Part shown: in pieces, positions 21,655-30,520 of the stretch | How the letters are laid out: each line of letters begins with the position of its first letter | Numbering within the stretch: position 1 is the stretch's first letter | Virus record (IMG/VR): IMGVR_UViG_3300028802_000015 | Coordinates: 1 to 61,297 of that record | Direction: 5' to 3' (one strand) | DNA: 61,297 nt | Source: a virus | Notes under the pieces: model-generated | What the model was told of the DNA's origin: nothing | Seen by the model: only the letters and a program-made list of their open reading frames with translations | Databases searched by the model: none | Translations under genes and position numbers: made by a program

Positions 21655-21959
21655 GCGCCCACCACGCGCTGATCATCAACCCGCTCGGGCTGTTGGAGAT
21701 CCTGCACTCCGACCTCCCGATCGACCTGCACTCGTACCTGTCCGGTGACCAGCACAAGGTCACCTCGCTGGCGATGACCTTGGAGGACGGAGGCCAGGTC
21801 ACCGCCCACTACGTCGCTGACCCCACCGGGCAGGCGAACCCCAGGGCCCGGGAAGTCCTGGCGAGTCTTGCCGGGGTCCATGTCTACCTCACAGGTAGCG
21901 TCGGGTTCACCGGGCTCACCCAGGAACACCTGATGCGGATCATCGGTGAGGTGGGCTGA
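21651..21959 (+). CDS. hypothetical protein, 102 aa
   Basis: ATGA overlap. The beta/alpha pattern HHALIINPLGLLEILHSDLP is followed by a hairpin around GGQVTAHYVAD. No Cys. It ends two bases before site 17. Confidence 0.65.
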   Translation: MSAHHALIINPLGLLEILHSDLPIDLHSYLSGDQHKVTSLAMTLEDGGQVTAHYVADPTGQANPRAREVLASLAGVHVYLTGSVGFTGLTQEHLMRIIGEVG

Positions 21960-21961
21960 GA

Positions 21962-21974
21962 TTTAGTCACTAAA
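21962..21974 (+). repeat. TTTAGTNACTAAA site 17 (centre C)
   Basis: Last site of the rightward block. GGAGCAGCC follows and the GTG is 11 bp away. Confidence 0.92.
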
Positions 21975-21984
21975 CGGAGCAGCC

Positions 21985-22308
21985 GTGATCCACAAGACCA
22001 GGGTCGTGCAGGTCGGGGTCGAGTGGGCCGGGCGCTGCTCCTGCAAAGCCCGCGGTGAAGCAGGCTCACTGCGGAGCGAAGCAGAGGACTGGGGTGCCTG
22101 GCACCTCCGCGAAGTGCAGCGTGCGCGAGCGCACCTGTCAGGCCGGGCCCCCAGCCTCCGCGACCAGTACGACTACTACCGGCGGATGCAGGACGACCCT
22201 GACACCCCACCCGGTGACCGCGCCCAGTGGAAGGTGCTCGCCGACGGGCTTGAGCACCGGTTGGGCCTGACCGAGACCACCCCCAGCATGTTCGAGGAGA
22301 CCGGATGA
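21985..22308 (+). CDS. hypothetical protein, 107 aa
   Basis: GTG right after GGAGCAGCC. The N-terminus has VEWAGRCSCKARGEAG, then a W-H helix resembling small phage proteins that bind metal through CxC...H. A central basic helix holds RDQYDYYRRMQDD. Coupled to the next gene by ATGA. Confidence 0.65.
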   Translation: MIHKTRVVQVGVEWAGRCSCKARGEAGSLRSEAEDWGAWHLREVQRARAHLSGRAPSLRDQYDYYRRMQDDPDTPPGDRAQWKVLADGLEHRLGLTETTPSMFEETG

Positions 22309-22604
22309 GGCTGCCGTACGCCGCGAAGCAACTGATGAGAGAGGTCGCCCACATCGATGAGGGTGCGCTGAGCACCCCGGTGGTGCGGCCGGACGGACTC
22401 GGCGTGTGGCGGTCAATCGCGTTCGACGTGGAGACCTCGGCGTGGCTGGAACCGGCGCTGCGGGCCTGCGCGGACGAACGGATCGTTTCCCTGGTGCTGG
22501 ACGAGGACAGGCTGATCGTGACCTTCCGGCCCGATATCAGCGCGGACGAGACCTACCCGTTCGGGGTGCGCGCCGCGGACGACGTACTCAGGGGAGACGA
22601 CTGA
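22305..22604 (+). CDS. hypothetical protein, 99 aa
   Basis: ATGA overlap. Mixed alpha/beta with LVLDEDRLIVTFRPDI near the end. No known motif. Confidence 0.63.
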   Translation: MRLPYAAKQLMREVAHIDEGALSTPVVRPDGLGVWRSIAFDVETSAWLEPALRACADERIVSLVLDEDRLIVTFRPDISADETYPFGVRAADDVLRGDD

Positions 22605-22615
22605 GCCACCTGGCG

Positions 22616-22738
22616 GTGATCCTGGGGATTGTCGGGGGGACTGTCGCTTCCGGCTGGGTGATCGGCTGGCTGCTCAGTACACCCAGGCGAAACAGGTCCC
22701 GACGACCGTCTGACCCGCCCAAGCGGCCCCGTCGGTGA
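22616..22738 (+). CDS. single-span membrane peptide, 40 aa
   Basis: GTG at 22616 (or an upstream CTG). One hydrophobic helix (VILGIVGGTVASGWVIGWLL) is followed by a very basic tail (RRNRSRRPSDPPKRPRR). Its last 65 bp overlap the 3' end of the opposite-strand fibre gene. It is the last gene of the rightward block. Confidence 0.5.
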   Translation: MILGIVGGTVASGWVIGWLLSTPRRNRSRRPSDPPKRPRR

Positions 22739-23606
22739 GGTGCCACACCTTGCCCTTGATCGTGGCCCCGGACACGAACGGGACGACGCTCATCGCCAGG
22801 GTGGTCACCTCTTGGAACTCGACGCTGATGATCCCGGCCCGCCCGGACAGGTCGGTGGAGTTCAGCAGGGTGACCTCGCCGCTGCCGTCGCTGGTCGCGC
22901 TGAACTGCTTGACCATGTAGGTCAACCGCTGGTCGGTCCACGGCCCGGACAGCCGCAGCAGTTCGTTGCCGCCGGGGCCCGGGATGAGCATCTGGTCGTA
23001 CTTGTCCTTGACCGGCAGCCAGTCGGAGCCGTCCCAGTAGTCCACCTGCCCGGGGGCGGACTCCAACGTGGACAGCGTGTTGAGTTCCGGCGGCAGGCTG
23101 GTGGCGTCCCGGTCGGCGGTGTTGACGAAGTGCCGGGTCATCCGGTTCATCCCGGCCTGGGTCAGCCCGACCCCGCCGGTGTCGCCGACCACGAACCGGG
23201 AGGTGTCGCCGACCACCCCGAGCGGGGCACCCGCGGACCCGTCGCCGAGCATCGTCAGGTCGTGGGTGACCGCCCCGGTGGGTGCGGTCACCGGGTCCTG
23301 CGCGACCCACTGCTGCAACGAGGTGTTCCAGCCGAGGACCTGCCCGCCGTTGGGTGTGGTCGCGGACACGTCCGGCAGGTCCGACAGGGTGGCCGTCTCC
23401 GCGTAGTCCACCCGCAGCGTCCACGGGTCCTCGGTGGTGCCGCTGCCGCCCAGGGACAAGTCGAACGGGGTGGTGTCGTCCACTTCCAGCGACAGGTCGG
23501 AGGTGATGACGAACGGGTCGGCCGCCGAGCCTGAGCCGGAGACGGTGATGTTCGCGCCCGCGACGACCTTGCAGGAGCAGGAGGCACCTCCACAACAGGC
23601 TGGCAT
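22674..23606 (-). CDS. tail fibre/tip protein with Cys adapter, 310 aa
   Basis: AGGAGCACAG precedes the ATG. The first 35 residues (CCGGASCSCKVVAGANI, then VSGSGSAADPFVI) match the N-termini of the next two fibres upstream. The body is beta-rich and has a WDGSDWLPVKD tip-like motif. Likely a receptor-binding or tip component. It ends tail to tail with the last rightward gene. Confidence 0.72.
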   Translation of the reverse strand: MPACCGGASCSCKVVAGANITVSGSGSAADPFVITSDLSLEVDDTTPFDLSLGGSGTTEDPWTLRVDYAETATLSDLPDVSATTPNGGQVLGWNTSLQQWVAQDPVTAPTGAVTHDLTMLGDGSAGAPLGVVGDTSRFVVGDTGGVGLTQAGMNRMTRHFVNTADRDATSLPPELNTLSTLESAPGQVDYWDGSDWLPVKDKYDQMLIPGPGGNELLRLSGPWTDQRLTYMVKQFSATSDGSGEVTLLNSTDLSGRAGIISVEFQEVTTLAMSVVPFVSGATIKGKVWHLTDGAAWAGQTVVGTCFAWVY

Positions 23607-23616
23607 CTGTGCTCCT

Positions 23617-24558
23617 CTACGTCTTGATGATCTTGTTGAAGGCGATCCAGGGTGGCATGTTCGCGTCCGTCCCGCTGGTCCCCGCGGAGGTGGCGTCCGT
23701 CACCGAGGTGTGGTTATGGGAGAACGCCGACGCCGTATTGGTGGTGAAGCCGTGCTCGTGAGTGATGCTGTGCCCGCTCGTACCGAACGTGTGGGAGTGG
23801 AGCGCGCCCTGCGTGCCGGTGTGCCCGGTGCCCCCGGTGTCACCGGGCGACCCGGTGATCTGGCCCACGTCGGTGACTCGGGTGCCGGTGCCGGACGCCC
23901 CGGTGGCCCACCGCACGTTGACGCCGTGGTCGTGGGTCTGACCCTCGTTGTTGGTGGTGCCGCTGTGGGAGTGGTCCCGGTTCGCGCTGGCGGTGGTGCC
24001 GCTGTGGTTGTGGTCCACACCACCGGCGTTGATGACGTGGCTGTGGCTGTGGCTGTGGGTGACGGCGATGGCGTCCTGCGACCCGCCCTTGGCGGCGAGC
24101 ACCCGGTTGCTCTGCCCGGCGCTCTGCCCAGCACCGACGGTGACCCGGCTGCGGGCGTCCGGCACGTTGAACGTGTTCACGCCGTCGCCGACGCCGTACT
24201 TGGTCTGGATCACCTCGAACAGTCGGGAGAACTCGACCCGGGCCACGGCCTGCCCGTTGCACATCAGCCACCCGATCGGCGGCGTGTCCCCAGCGAAGTC
24301 GGTGACCGTCCCCGCAGGGACGCTGCCGCCGCCAGTGGGCTCGGTCGCCAGGTCCGCGCCCAGCAGGTACGGGCTGTCCTCGGTGCCCTCGCCGGTGAGC
24401 ACCATGTCGATCGACACCGAGTCCCGCACGGTGAGCACCGTGGGGATGCCAGACACCTTGTACGGGGCAGCGGTCGTGCCGACCCCGGTGATCTTGATGT
24501 TGTCGCCCGGGATGACCTTGCACGAGCACGTCTGGTTGGAGCATCCGCAACGAGCCAT
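23617..24558 (-). CDS. tail fibre with phage tail collar domain, 313 aa
   Basis: The ATG at 24558 follows the upstream TGA by one base. The Cys adapter (CGCSNQTCSCKVIPGDN) covers residues 1-40. From about 90 a tail-collar fold runs through AGDTPPIGWLMCNGQAV and FNVPDARSRVTVG, followed by a His-rich tip (HSHSHSH, HNHTSVTD) ending MPPWIAFNKIIKT. Such His clusters bind metal in fibre tips. Shares its collar with the gene at 27116. Confidence 0.85.
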   Translation of the reverse strand: MARCGCSNQTCSCKVIPGDNIKITGVGTTAAPYKVSGIPTVLTVRDSVSIDMVLTGEGTEDSPYLLGADLATEPTGGGSVPAGTVTDFAGDTPPIGWLMCNGQAVARVEFSRLFEVIQTKYGVGDGVNTFNVPDARSRVTVGAGQSAGQSNRVLAAKGGSQDAIAVTHSHSHSHVINAGGVDHNHSGTTASANRDHSHSGTTNNEGQTHDHGVNVRWATGASGTGTRVTDVGQITGSPGDTGGTGHTGTQGALHSHTFGTSGHSITHEHGFTTNTASAFSHNHTSVTDATSAGTSGTDANMPPWIAFNKIIKT

Positions 24559-24559
24559 G

Positions 24560-25804
24560 TCACAACTCCGCGGAGAAATCGACGTAGGTCGGGTTGGCAC
24601 CGGTGCGGCACAGCACCGCCGGGTGGCCGACGGTCATGGTCGAGGTGGTCGTGGTGACCTCCACCGTCACCAGGTCCAGCCCGACCGTCGTCTGCGTGAT
24701 CGACTGGACGGCGTACGTCCCGCCCGGGGTCCGCACCGTGTAGTTGCCGAGCGTCGGGTCGAAGGCCACCCCGACCCCGATCCCGTCCGGACGCAGCGAC
24801 GGGGCAAGCGCGAAGTCCACCTGCGCCTTGTTGGTGGCGCTGACGTACCCGGAGTTCGACAGGTGGTGCATCGAGGAGTTCGGGTCGTTGTTGTACTTCC
24901 GGTGGAACCAGCGGCGGCACTGCTGCAACACGTCCACCGGGTGCAGCCGCTCGTAGGTCGTCGCCTTCGCGCCCGCCTCCAACTGGATATCCGTGAGCCG
25001 GAACGTGGCGTTCTGGATGCCGATGCCGGAGGACCTGACCGCGTACGTCGTCCCGGCCGAGAGCCAGAAGTAGAGTTGCAGGAAGTCGTTGTGGTCCGAC
25101 CCCATCGCCCCCGAGCCCTTCCCGGCGATGCTCGGCAGGGTGAACGAGATTTCGTACGACTGCCACACGGGGCTGAGTTGGATCGCGCCCGGCGAGGTGT
25201 AGTAGGCGTAGGTGCCACCGGTGCCGGTGCCGAGGTGCTGCATCAGTTCGATGCCGACCTTCGCGCTGTCCGGGCTCTGCCCCAGGAACGACAGGGTGCA
25301 GACCCGCCCGGCCAGGGTCCGGGCGCTGGCGATCCGCTGTAGCCAGGTGGCGGTGCTGCCCACGCCGCTGAGCCCTGCGGTGACCAGTTGCGCGTAGTAC
25401 GGAGCGCCGTTCATCCCGGCGTCCACACCGAGCCCGGCCTCCGGGCGGCTGAGCGTGACCGTCCCCCCGGACGCGGACTTCATCCACCGGTCAATGTCGC
25501 CACCGGCGGCCCCCATCAGCCCGCGCTGGTACACGGACATGTCGCCGTTTTCCAGCACGTTGCGAGAGCCGAACGAGGTGGTGGGGACGGCGGCCAGGTC
25601 GGCGGTCAGCCGGTACGGCAGGGTCTCGGACCCGTCGCCCACCAGGGTCAGGTCGATGCTGGGGGTGTCCTGCGTGGTCAGTTTCGCCATGCGGGAATGG
25701 ACCTGGTACGGGTCAGTCTCGCTGCCCGAACCGGAGACCTCGGTGTTGTTGCCCGGGAGGATCACACAGGTGCAGACGTTGCCTGCGCATCCGCACCGTG
25801 CCAT
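24560..25804 (-). CDS. tail fibre with Cys adapter and carbohydrate-binding-like domain, 414 aa
   Basis: AGGAAGCGC lies upstream. The adapter CGCAGNVCTCVILPGNN is followed by RNVLENGDMSVYQRG, a jelly-roll-type beta domain like carbohydrate-binding modules. The C-terminus ends TYVDFSAEL, close to YLDLSSEL of the paralogue at 28143. Probably host-surface binding. Confidence 0.8.
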   Translation of the reverse strand: MARCGCAGNVCTCVILPGNNTEVSGSGSETDPYQVHSRMAKLTTQDTPSIDLTLVGDGSETLPYRLTADLAAVPTTSFGSRNVLENGDMSVYQRGLMGAAGGDIDRWMKSASGGTVTLSRPEAGLGVDAGMNGAPYYAQLVTAGLSGVGSTATWLQRIASARTLAGRVCTLSFLGQSPDSAKVGIELMQHLGTGTGGTYAYYTSPGAIQLSPVWQSYEISFTLPSIAGKGSGAMGSDHNDFLQLYFWLSAGTTYAVRSSGIGIQNATFRLTDIQLEAGAKATTYERLHPVDVLQQCRRWFHRKYNNDPNSSMHHLSNSGYVSATNKAQVDFALAPSLRPDGIGVGVAFDPTLGNYTVRTPGGTYAVQSITQTTVGLDLVTVEVTTTTSTMTVGHPAVLCRTGANPTYVDFSAEL

Positions 25805-25848
25805 GCGCTTCCTCCTACGGGTTCACACCGCCTGTGGCTCCGACCTCG

Positions 25849-25861
25849 TTTAGTGACTAAA
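25849..25861 (-). repeat. TTTAGTNACTAAA site 18 (plus-strand centre G)
   Basis: Lies 45 bp before the start at 25804. Read along the leftward gene, the centre is C. Confidence 0.92.
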
Positions 25862-25896
25862 CGGACCGGCCGTCCTACGCAGGGCCACCATAGCCC

Positions 25897-26739
25897 CTAC
25901 GCTTCGGCGAGGTAGTTCATGTTGGCAAGCGAGAAGTAACCAGCGACACCGGTCTGGAACATCACCGACCCGTCGAGCCGGACCCGGATCTCCGAGTAGT
26001 ACGGGGCACCGGCCAGCGGTGAGGTGCCCGCGGTGAGGATCTCGTTGACCGCGGGCCGGAACCCGACCGGCATCGTGAACACCGCCACAGTGGTCGAGAC
26101 GGTGCCGCTGGCCGCGAGCCCGTTGCCGACGACCATGCCGTTGATCTTGCGCCACCGCATCGGGCCGTACGGCGCGGCGTAGTGCAGCCAACCGTTCGCC
26201 AGGGCGGGCTGAACCCAGGGCGTCATCGAGATGCCGTTGGCCCACTGGATCGTCTCCGGTGTCTCCGTGCTGTTCCGGGTGGCGATGGGCAGCCAGTCGT
26301 ACGGGACCACGAAGTCGCTCGTGTACTGCACGATCCGGAAGTTCGCGGGCAGCGACGCCTCGCTCGACCCCAACGGCAGGATGTAGTAGAGCGCGTCCCA
26401 GGCGTTGAAGTTGATCCCGGCCGAGGTGACCGTCACGCTGGACGGCGCGGTGTCCCCGACCCGCGGGATGACCGTGCCGACCGGCGGCATGACGATAGAG
26501 AAGTGCCCGTTGGTCGCGGTCGTCGCACCCCGGCCCGCGCCCATGACGAGGAACCGCAGGGACCACTTGATGTTGTAACCGCTGTCCACCGACAGCACGC
26601 CGCCGCCTGAGATCAGCGACTTGGCGTTGCTCATGTAGTCGCGCTTCGGCTGGGCAGCCGCGGCAGCAACGACAGCAGCGAGGTCCGCCTCGGTCGTCGC
26701 TGGCAGCGTGACGATCGAAGGGACAGCGGTCAGGCCCAT
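25897..26739 (-). CDS. tail fibre/structural protein, 280 aa
   Basis: The ATG at 26739 is two bases after the upstream TAA. An Ala-rich helical start (EADLAAVVAAAAAQPKRDYM) is followed by beta-rich sequence with no clear family. It sits inside the fibre cluster. Confidence 0.75.
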   Translation of the reverse strand: MGLTAVPSIVTLPATTEADLAAVVAAAAAQPKRDYMSNAKSLISGGGVLSVDSGYNIKWSLRFLVMGAGRGATTATNGHFSIVMPPVGTVIPRVGDTAPSSVTVTSAGINFNAWDALYYILPLGSSEASLPANFRIVQYTSDFVVPYDWLPIATRNSTETPETIQWANGISMTPWVQPALANGWLHYAAPYGPMRWRKINGMVVGNGLAASGTVSTTVAVFTMPVGFRPAVNEILTAGTSPLAGAPYYSEIRVRLDGSVMFQTGVAGYFSLANMNYLAEA

Positions 26740-26741
26740 GC

Positions 26742-27107
26742 TTACTCCGGGCGCTCGTCGTCGGTGATCCCGGCCAGCGGGTCCCACATGCTGTTGACGG
26801 TGAACTGGATATCCGAGTCCGACGACGGCGCGTCGATCGCCGGGTTGCTCGACACGGCCAGCGCGATCCGCTGGATCGTCGGCTCCGGGTCAGCGGGTGG
26901 CATCGACAGCCCACCCATCGGCGACGTGTTCGCGGTCACCCCGAGCACCGAGTTCGCCAGGACCGCGCGCTTGTCGTGGTAGTCATCGAACCCCTTGCCG
27001 CGCGCCTCCGAGAGGATCGCAAGCGCCGCGCTGATCGACGCCATGCGGACCCGGTTCTGGAAGTTCGGGTCGTTGGCGAGGTTGTACTGGTCGAGGAACG
27101 TGGGCAC
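26742..27107 (-). CDS. small tail-cluster protein, 121 aa
   Basis: Starts 9 bp after the collar-fibre stop with GTAGGAGGCACC upstream. The helical N-terminus (DQYNLANDPNFQNRVRMASI) resembles short phage structural proteins. C-terminus acidic. Function unknown. Confidence 0.72.
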   Translation of the reverse strand: MPTFLDQYNLANDPNFQNRVRMASISAALAILSEARGKGFDDYHDKRAVLANSVLGVTANTSPMGGLSMPPADPEPTIQRIALAVSSNPAIDAPSSDSDIQFTVNSMWDPLAGITDDERPE

Positions 27108-27115
27108 GGTGCCTC

Positions 27116-27805
27116 CTACGTCTTGATGATGAAGTTGATCCCGAGCCAGGGTGGCATGTTGGCGTCCGTCGGTGAGACACCAGCCGCGACCGCGCTCGCG
27201 TCTACGGTGATCGCGTGGGTGTGGTTGGCGCTGATGCCTCCGGTGCTGAACGTGTGGCTGTGCAGCGCTGACTGGGTGCCACCGTTGCCAGTGCCCGCCG
27301 CCTGACCGGCCTGCCCGTTCGCGCCACCTACGTCACGGACACGGACCTGCGCGCCAGCGCCGCCGATCTGGCTCACGTCCCACTGCACGTTGATGCCGTG
27401 CGAGTGGAGTTGCGCCTCACCGGCGGTGGTGCCGGAGTGGGTGTGGTCGGCGCTGACCGTGCCGGATGACGCGGTGTGCGCGTGGCTGTGGGAGTGGCTG
27501 GCGACAACCGCGTCCTGCGCACCACCGGTCGCGGCCCGGACCCGGTTCGTCAGCCCGGTCCCGGTCCCGACACCGAGCGGCACCCGGCCCCGCAAGTCGG
27601 GCACGTTGAACGTGGTGGACCCGTCACCCGTGCCGTAGGCCGTACCGATCGCGTTGAACAGGTTGGCGTAGGCGGTGCGGGACACCGCTGTCCCGTCGCA
27701 CAGCAGCCACCCGGCCGGTGCGGCTGCGCCCGCGTACATGGTCGCCGCGCCAGGGGGCACGGCTGCCAGGGCAGCGGGCTCCGGGTACAGCGTGACGCCG
27801 CTCAT
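27116..27805 (-). CDS. phage tail collar protein, 229 aa
   Basis: Collar signature AGAAAPAGWLLCDGTAVSR and FNVPDLRGRVPLG at about 25-80, then His repeats HSHSHAHT, DHTHSG, LHSHTF, NHTHAIT, ending MPPWLGINFIIKT. Near-paralogue of the distal half of the fibre at 23617 but without the Cys adapter. Receptor-binding tip candidate. Confidence 0.87.
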   Translation of the reverse strand: MSGVTLYPEPAALAAVPPGAATMYAGAAAPAGWLLCDGTAVSRTAYANLFNAIGTAYGTGDGSTTFNVPDLRGRVPLGVGTGTGLTNRVRAATGGAQDAVVASHSHSHAHTASSGTVSADHTHSGTTAGEAQLHSHGINVQWDVSQIGGAGAQVRVRDVGGANGQAGQAAGTGNGGTQSALHSHTFSTGGISANHTHAITVDASAVAAGVSPTDANMPPWLGINFIIKT

Positions 27806-28146
27806 GCGAAGGTCAGCCCGCTCACCGTGAGGGTCAGCGCTGAGGCGGCTGAGGCGTGGGCGACGACGGTCCCTCCGGCCGGGAGGATCTGGGACAGGTC
27901 GAACGTCAGCACCGACTTCACTGGCACGTCAATGTCATGCAGCACCCGGTTGGCTGTTCCTCCCGTCCCGCCACCGGGGACCAGTGACACGAACGCGCTG
28001 GCGGTGGCGTTGGTGATGTTGGCGATGATCAGTTGCTTGACGATGATCGAGAGTCCGACGGGCACCGTGTAGATCACCGCCGCCGCGTTGGCGAGCGTGA
28101 GTTGTGCGAGACGCACCGGGATGTAAACGGGGGGTGCTGGCATCAC
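27802..28146 (-). CDS. beta-sandwich tail protein, 114 aa
   Basis: YIPVRLAQLTLANAAAVIYTVP and NRVLHDIDVPVKSVLTFDL match the first 110 residues of the gene at 29258 (same order of motifs). Probably a duplicated fibre accessory or chaperone. Confidence 0.75.
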   Translation of the reverse strand: MMPAPPVYIPVRLAQLTLANAAAVIYTVPVGLSIIVKQLIIANITNATASAFVSLVPGGGTGGTANRVLHDIDVPVKSVLTFDLSQILPAGGTVVAHASAASALTLTVSGLTFA

Positions 28147-29261
28147 AACTCCGAACTGAGGTCGAGGTAGGCACCAGCGGTGCCGTTCCTGATCCAGACA
28201 CCCTGCCCAGAGGTGGGCCCGGCTGCGGTGTTGACGTGCAACTCAAGGGAGTCGGCGCTGGTCCCCGCAGCGGCGACAGCCGTGCTGGTGCCGCTGGCCC
28301 CACCACCCCATGCACTGAAATGTGTCTGCGCCGAAGCGGTCAGTGTCGGTGCGGCGCGCATGGTCGGGTAGTGCAAGGCGCAGTAGTAGTCGAAGTTCTG
28401 CCAGGCCGTGCCGCTGGCGACAGCCGTGTTCGCAGCCGAATACAACTTGCGGATGAAGTAGCGCTGGTTCCACACCATCTGCAACGCCTGCGGCAAGCGG
28501 TCGAACGGGGTGGCGAGCGACCCGGCCTCCAACTGCACGTCGGTCAGGGTGATCGTGGCGTTCTGGATGCCGATGCTCGACGCGTGGCTGGCATTGGTCG
28601 TACCCGACGACAGGTAGATGTTGATCTGCAACGAGTCGGTGCCGCTGCTGCCGTAGGTCTTGCCGGTCAGCGACGGCACGGTGAACGTCACGAAGTACCG
28701 GGTCTTGGTGGTGCTGATCGTAATCGCCGCGACCGGGGTATAGACGATCGCCGACGGAGCCCCGCCGGACCCGAAATACTGGACGCACTCCACGCCGACC
28801 TTCGGGGTGCCGGTGCCGCTGAACGCCTCGAATGAGAGGGTGGCCTGCTGACCGGCGAGCCGGTGCACGCCCTCGACCACGAAGGTCCAGCCAGCGAAGT
28901 CACCGGCCGCAGACTGGCTGGCGACCACCGACTCCATGCCGTACCGGGCACCGGTGCCCAACGTGAGTTGCCGCAGGTTGGCGGTCATGGTGCCGCCGGA
29001 CACGAACTGATACCAGCCGTCGATGGTGTACCGACCGCTGGTGGTGAACGGCCCAGGGCCGCGCTGCGCTATCTGGCAGTCGCCGTTGCGGATGACGTTG
29101 CGGCTACCTGGCAGCGCCAGGAGTTGCGCGATCGTCGCGTCCCTGGCGGCGAGCAGCGTCTCGACTCGCTCGGCCAGCAACTTGATCGTGTTGTCGCCGT
29201 CGCGCACGTCGTCGCCGCCGACCGGGTACGGCAGCGCGTAGGTCGGGGTGCTGGCGCTCAC
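28143..29261 (-). CDS. tail fibre with carbohydrate-binding-like domain, 372 aa
   Basis: GTG 29261 overlaps the upstream TGA (GTGA). Residues 1-60 hold YALPYPVGGDDVRDGDNTIK and a short coiled coil. RNVIRNGDCQIAQRG starts a beta domain paralogous to the gene at 24560. It lacks the Cys adapter, so attachment differs. Confidence 0.8.
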   Translation of the reverse strand: MSASTPTYALPYPVGGDDVRDGDNTIKLLAERVETLLAARDATIAQLLALPGSRNVIRNGDCQIAQRGPGPFTTSGRYTIDGWYQFVSGGTMTANLRQLTLGTGARYGMESVVASQSAAGDFAGWTFVVEGVHRLAGQQATLSFEAFSGTGTPKVGVECVQYFGSGGAPSAIVYTPVAAITISTTKTRYFVTFTVPSLTGKTYGSSGTDSLQINIYLSSGTTNASHASSIGIQNATITLTDVQLEAGSLATPFDRLPQALQMVWNQRYFIRKLYSAANTAVASGTAWQNFDYYCALHYPTMRAAPTLTASAQTHFSAWGGGASGTSTAVAAAGTSADSLELHVNTAAGPTSGQGVWIRNGTAGAYLDLSSEL

Positions 29262-29701
29262 CCGGACCACGAGTCCCAGGTCGTACCGGCGGGGATCGAG
29301 TCCCAGGTCCGGCCCAACGGCTGCGCGTCCCAGGCCCGGGTGTCACCGGGCCAGTCGAACTCCACCCCACCGACGGTCATCGTCACGATGCTCGCCGTCG
29401 CAGCGTGGCCGACCACCATGTCCCCGGCCTCCAACACCTGATGCAAGTCGAACGCCAGTGACGACTCGGCCCGCAGGTCGAGGTTGTGGATGATCCGGTT
29501 CCCGACCCCGCCGACCCCACCGCCGCGGGGGACCAGGCCGATGAACACCTGGGTGGCCGCTCCGGTGTTGGCGAGGGACACCTGCTGGACCACCGCCATC
29601 TTCCCGCTCGGCACGGTGTACGCGGTGGCGGAGGCGGCGTTGGGCAGCACGACCTGACCCATCCGGGCGGGCAGGTAGAGAGCGTTGGGGTTGGTCGGCA
29701 C
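29258..29701 (-). CDS. beta-sandwich tail protein, 147 aa
   Basis: LYLPARMGQVVLPNAASATAYTV, then NRIIHNLDLRAESSLAFDL match the paralogue at 27802. A W-D-S repeat tail (TWDSIPAGTTWDSWSG) follows. It pairs with the fibre at 28143 as the paralogue pairs with the collar protein. Confidence 0.75.
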   Translation of the reverse strand: MPTNPNALYLPARMGQVVLPNAASATAYTVPSGKMAVVQQVSLANTGAATQVFIGLVPRGGGVGGVGNRIIHNLDLRAESSLAFDLHQVLEAGDMVVGHAATASIVTMTVGGVEFDWPGDTRAWDAQPLGRTWDSIPAGTTWDSWSG

Positions 29702-30490
29702 TTAGAAGCCGCCCATCGCCATGACCGGTTCCCAGCCACGCACCCCGGTGCCGGACACCGCGACCCACTCGGTGCCGTTCCACACGTAGAGCGTGTTGTC
29801 GTCGGTGTCGAGCCAGGTCCAGCCGGGGTCGGGAGTCGCCGGAGGCCCCGGCTGGACGTAGATGGGCTGACCGGGCACACCCTGGTCGCCTTGCGGACCT
29901 TCGGGACCGACAGGGCCAGCGGGTCCTACCGGCCCTGTCGGTCCGGTCGCCCCGGTCGGGCCGGTGTCGCCCTGCGGGCCCTGGTTGCCGGTCGGCCCGG
30001 TGTTGCCGATGGGCCCCTGCGCACCGGTCGCACCGGTCGGTCCCTGGGGTCCGGTCGCGCCGGTGTCGCCCTTCGGTCCCTGCGGTCCAGCGGCCCCGGT
30101 GGAGGCGCTGGCCCACGCCGAGTAGACCCGGATGCCGCCCTGGGTGCGGAATGTCCGGATGTACCGGTCCGGCGGGGAACCAGCGAAGCCCTTCTCTGAC
30201 ACCTCCTGCACGCCGCTGCCGTCCGAATAGGCGACGGTGGTCCCGATCCACTGCCGGGCCCCGTCCGGGCTGTTCAGGGCCCCCACAGGCGTCCAGAAGT
30301 ACCCGTTGAACGCGGCGGTGTCCGTGTTCCAGTCGTTGATCGGGGTGGCGTAGGGCGCGAACCCCGGTCCGAGCAGGTCGGAGGCGGACCGGACCTGCGG
30401 ACGCCGCTCCTCGTGCAGCACCCGCTTCTCGACGCCACGCATCCAGTCGTTCGCGTCCACGTCGATCGTCCAGTTGTTCTGGCCGCCCAC
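29702..30490 (-). CDS. collagen-like tail fibre, 262 aa
   Basis: Residues 1-130 form a tail-attachment domain ([18 protein letters not shown]). Residues 131-208 are about 25 Gly-X-Y triplets ([16 protein letters not shown]). The C-terminal tip has [21 protein letters not shown]. Collagen-type trimeric shafts are common in phage fibres. Confidence 0.87.
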   Translation of the reverse strand: MGGQNNWTIDVDANDWMRGVEKRVLHEERRPQVRSASDLLGPGFAPYATPINDWNTDTAAFNGYFWTPVGALNSPDGARQWIGTTVAYSDGSGVQEVSEKGFAGSPPDRYIRTFRTQGGIRVYSAWASASTGAAGPQGPKGDTGATGPQGPTGATGAQGPIGNTGPTGNQGPQGDTGPTGATGPTGPVGPAGPVGPEGPQGDQGVPGQPIYVQPGPPATPDPGWTWLDTDDNTLYVWNGTEWVAVSGTGVRGWEPVMAMGGF

Positions 30491-30504
30491 GACCCACCTC
30501 CTCG

Positions 30505-30517
30505 TTTAGTGACTAAA
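30505..30517 (-). repeat. TTTAGTNACTAAA site 19 (plus-strand centre G)
   Basis: Lies 15 bp before the collagen-fibre ATG. GAGGAGG lies between. Confidence 0.92.
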
Positions 30518-30520
30518 CGC

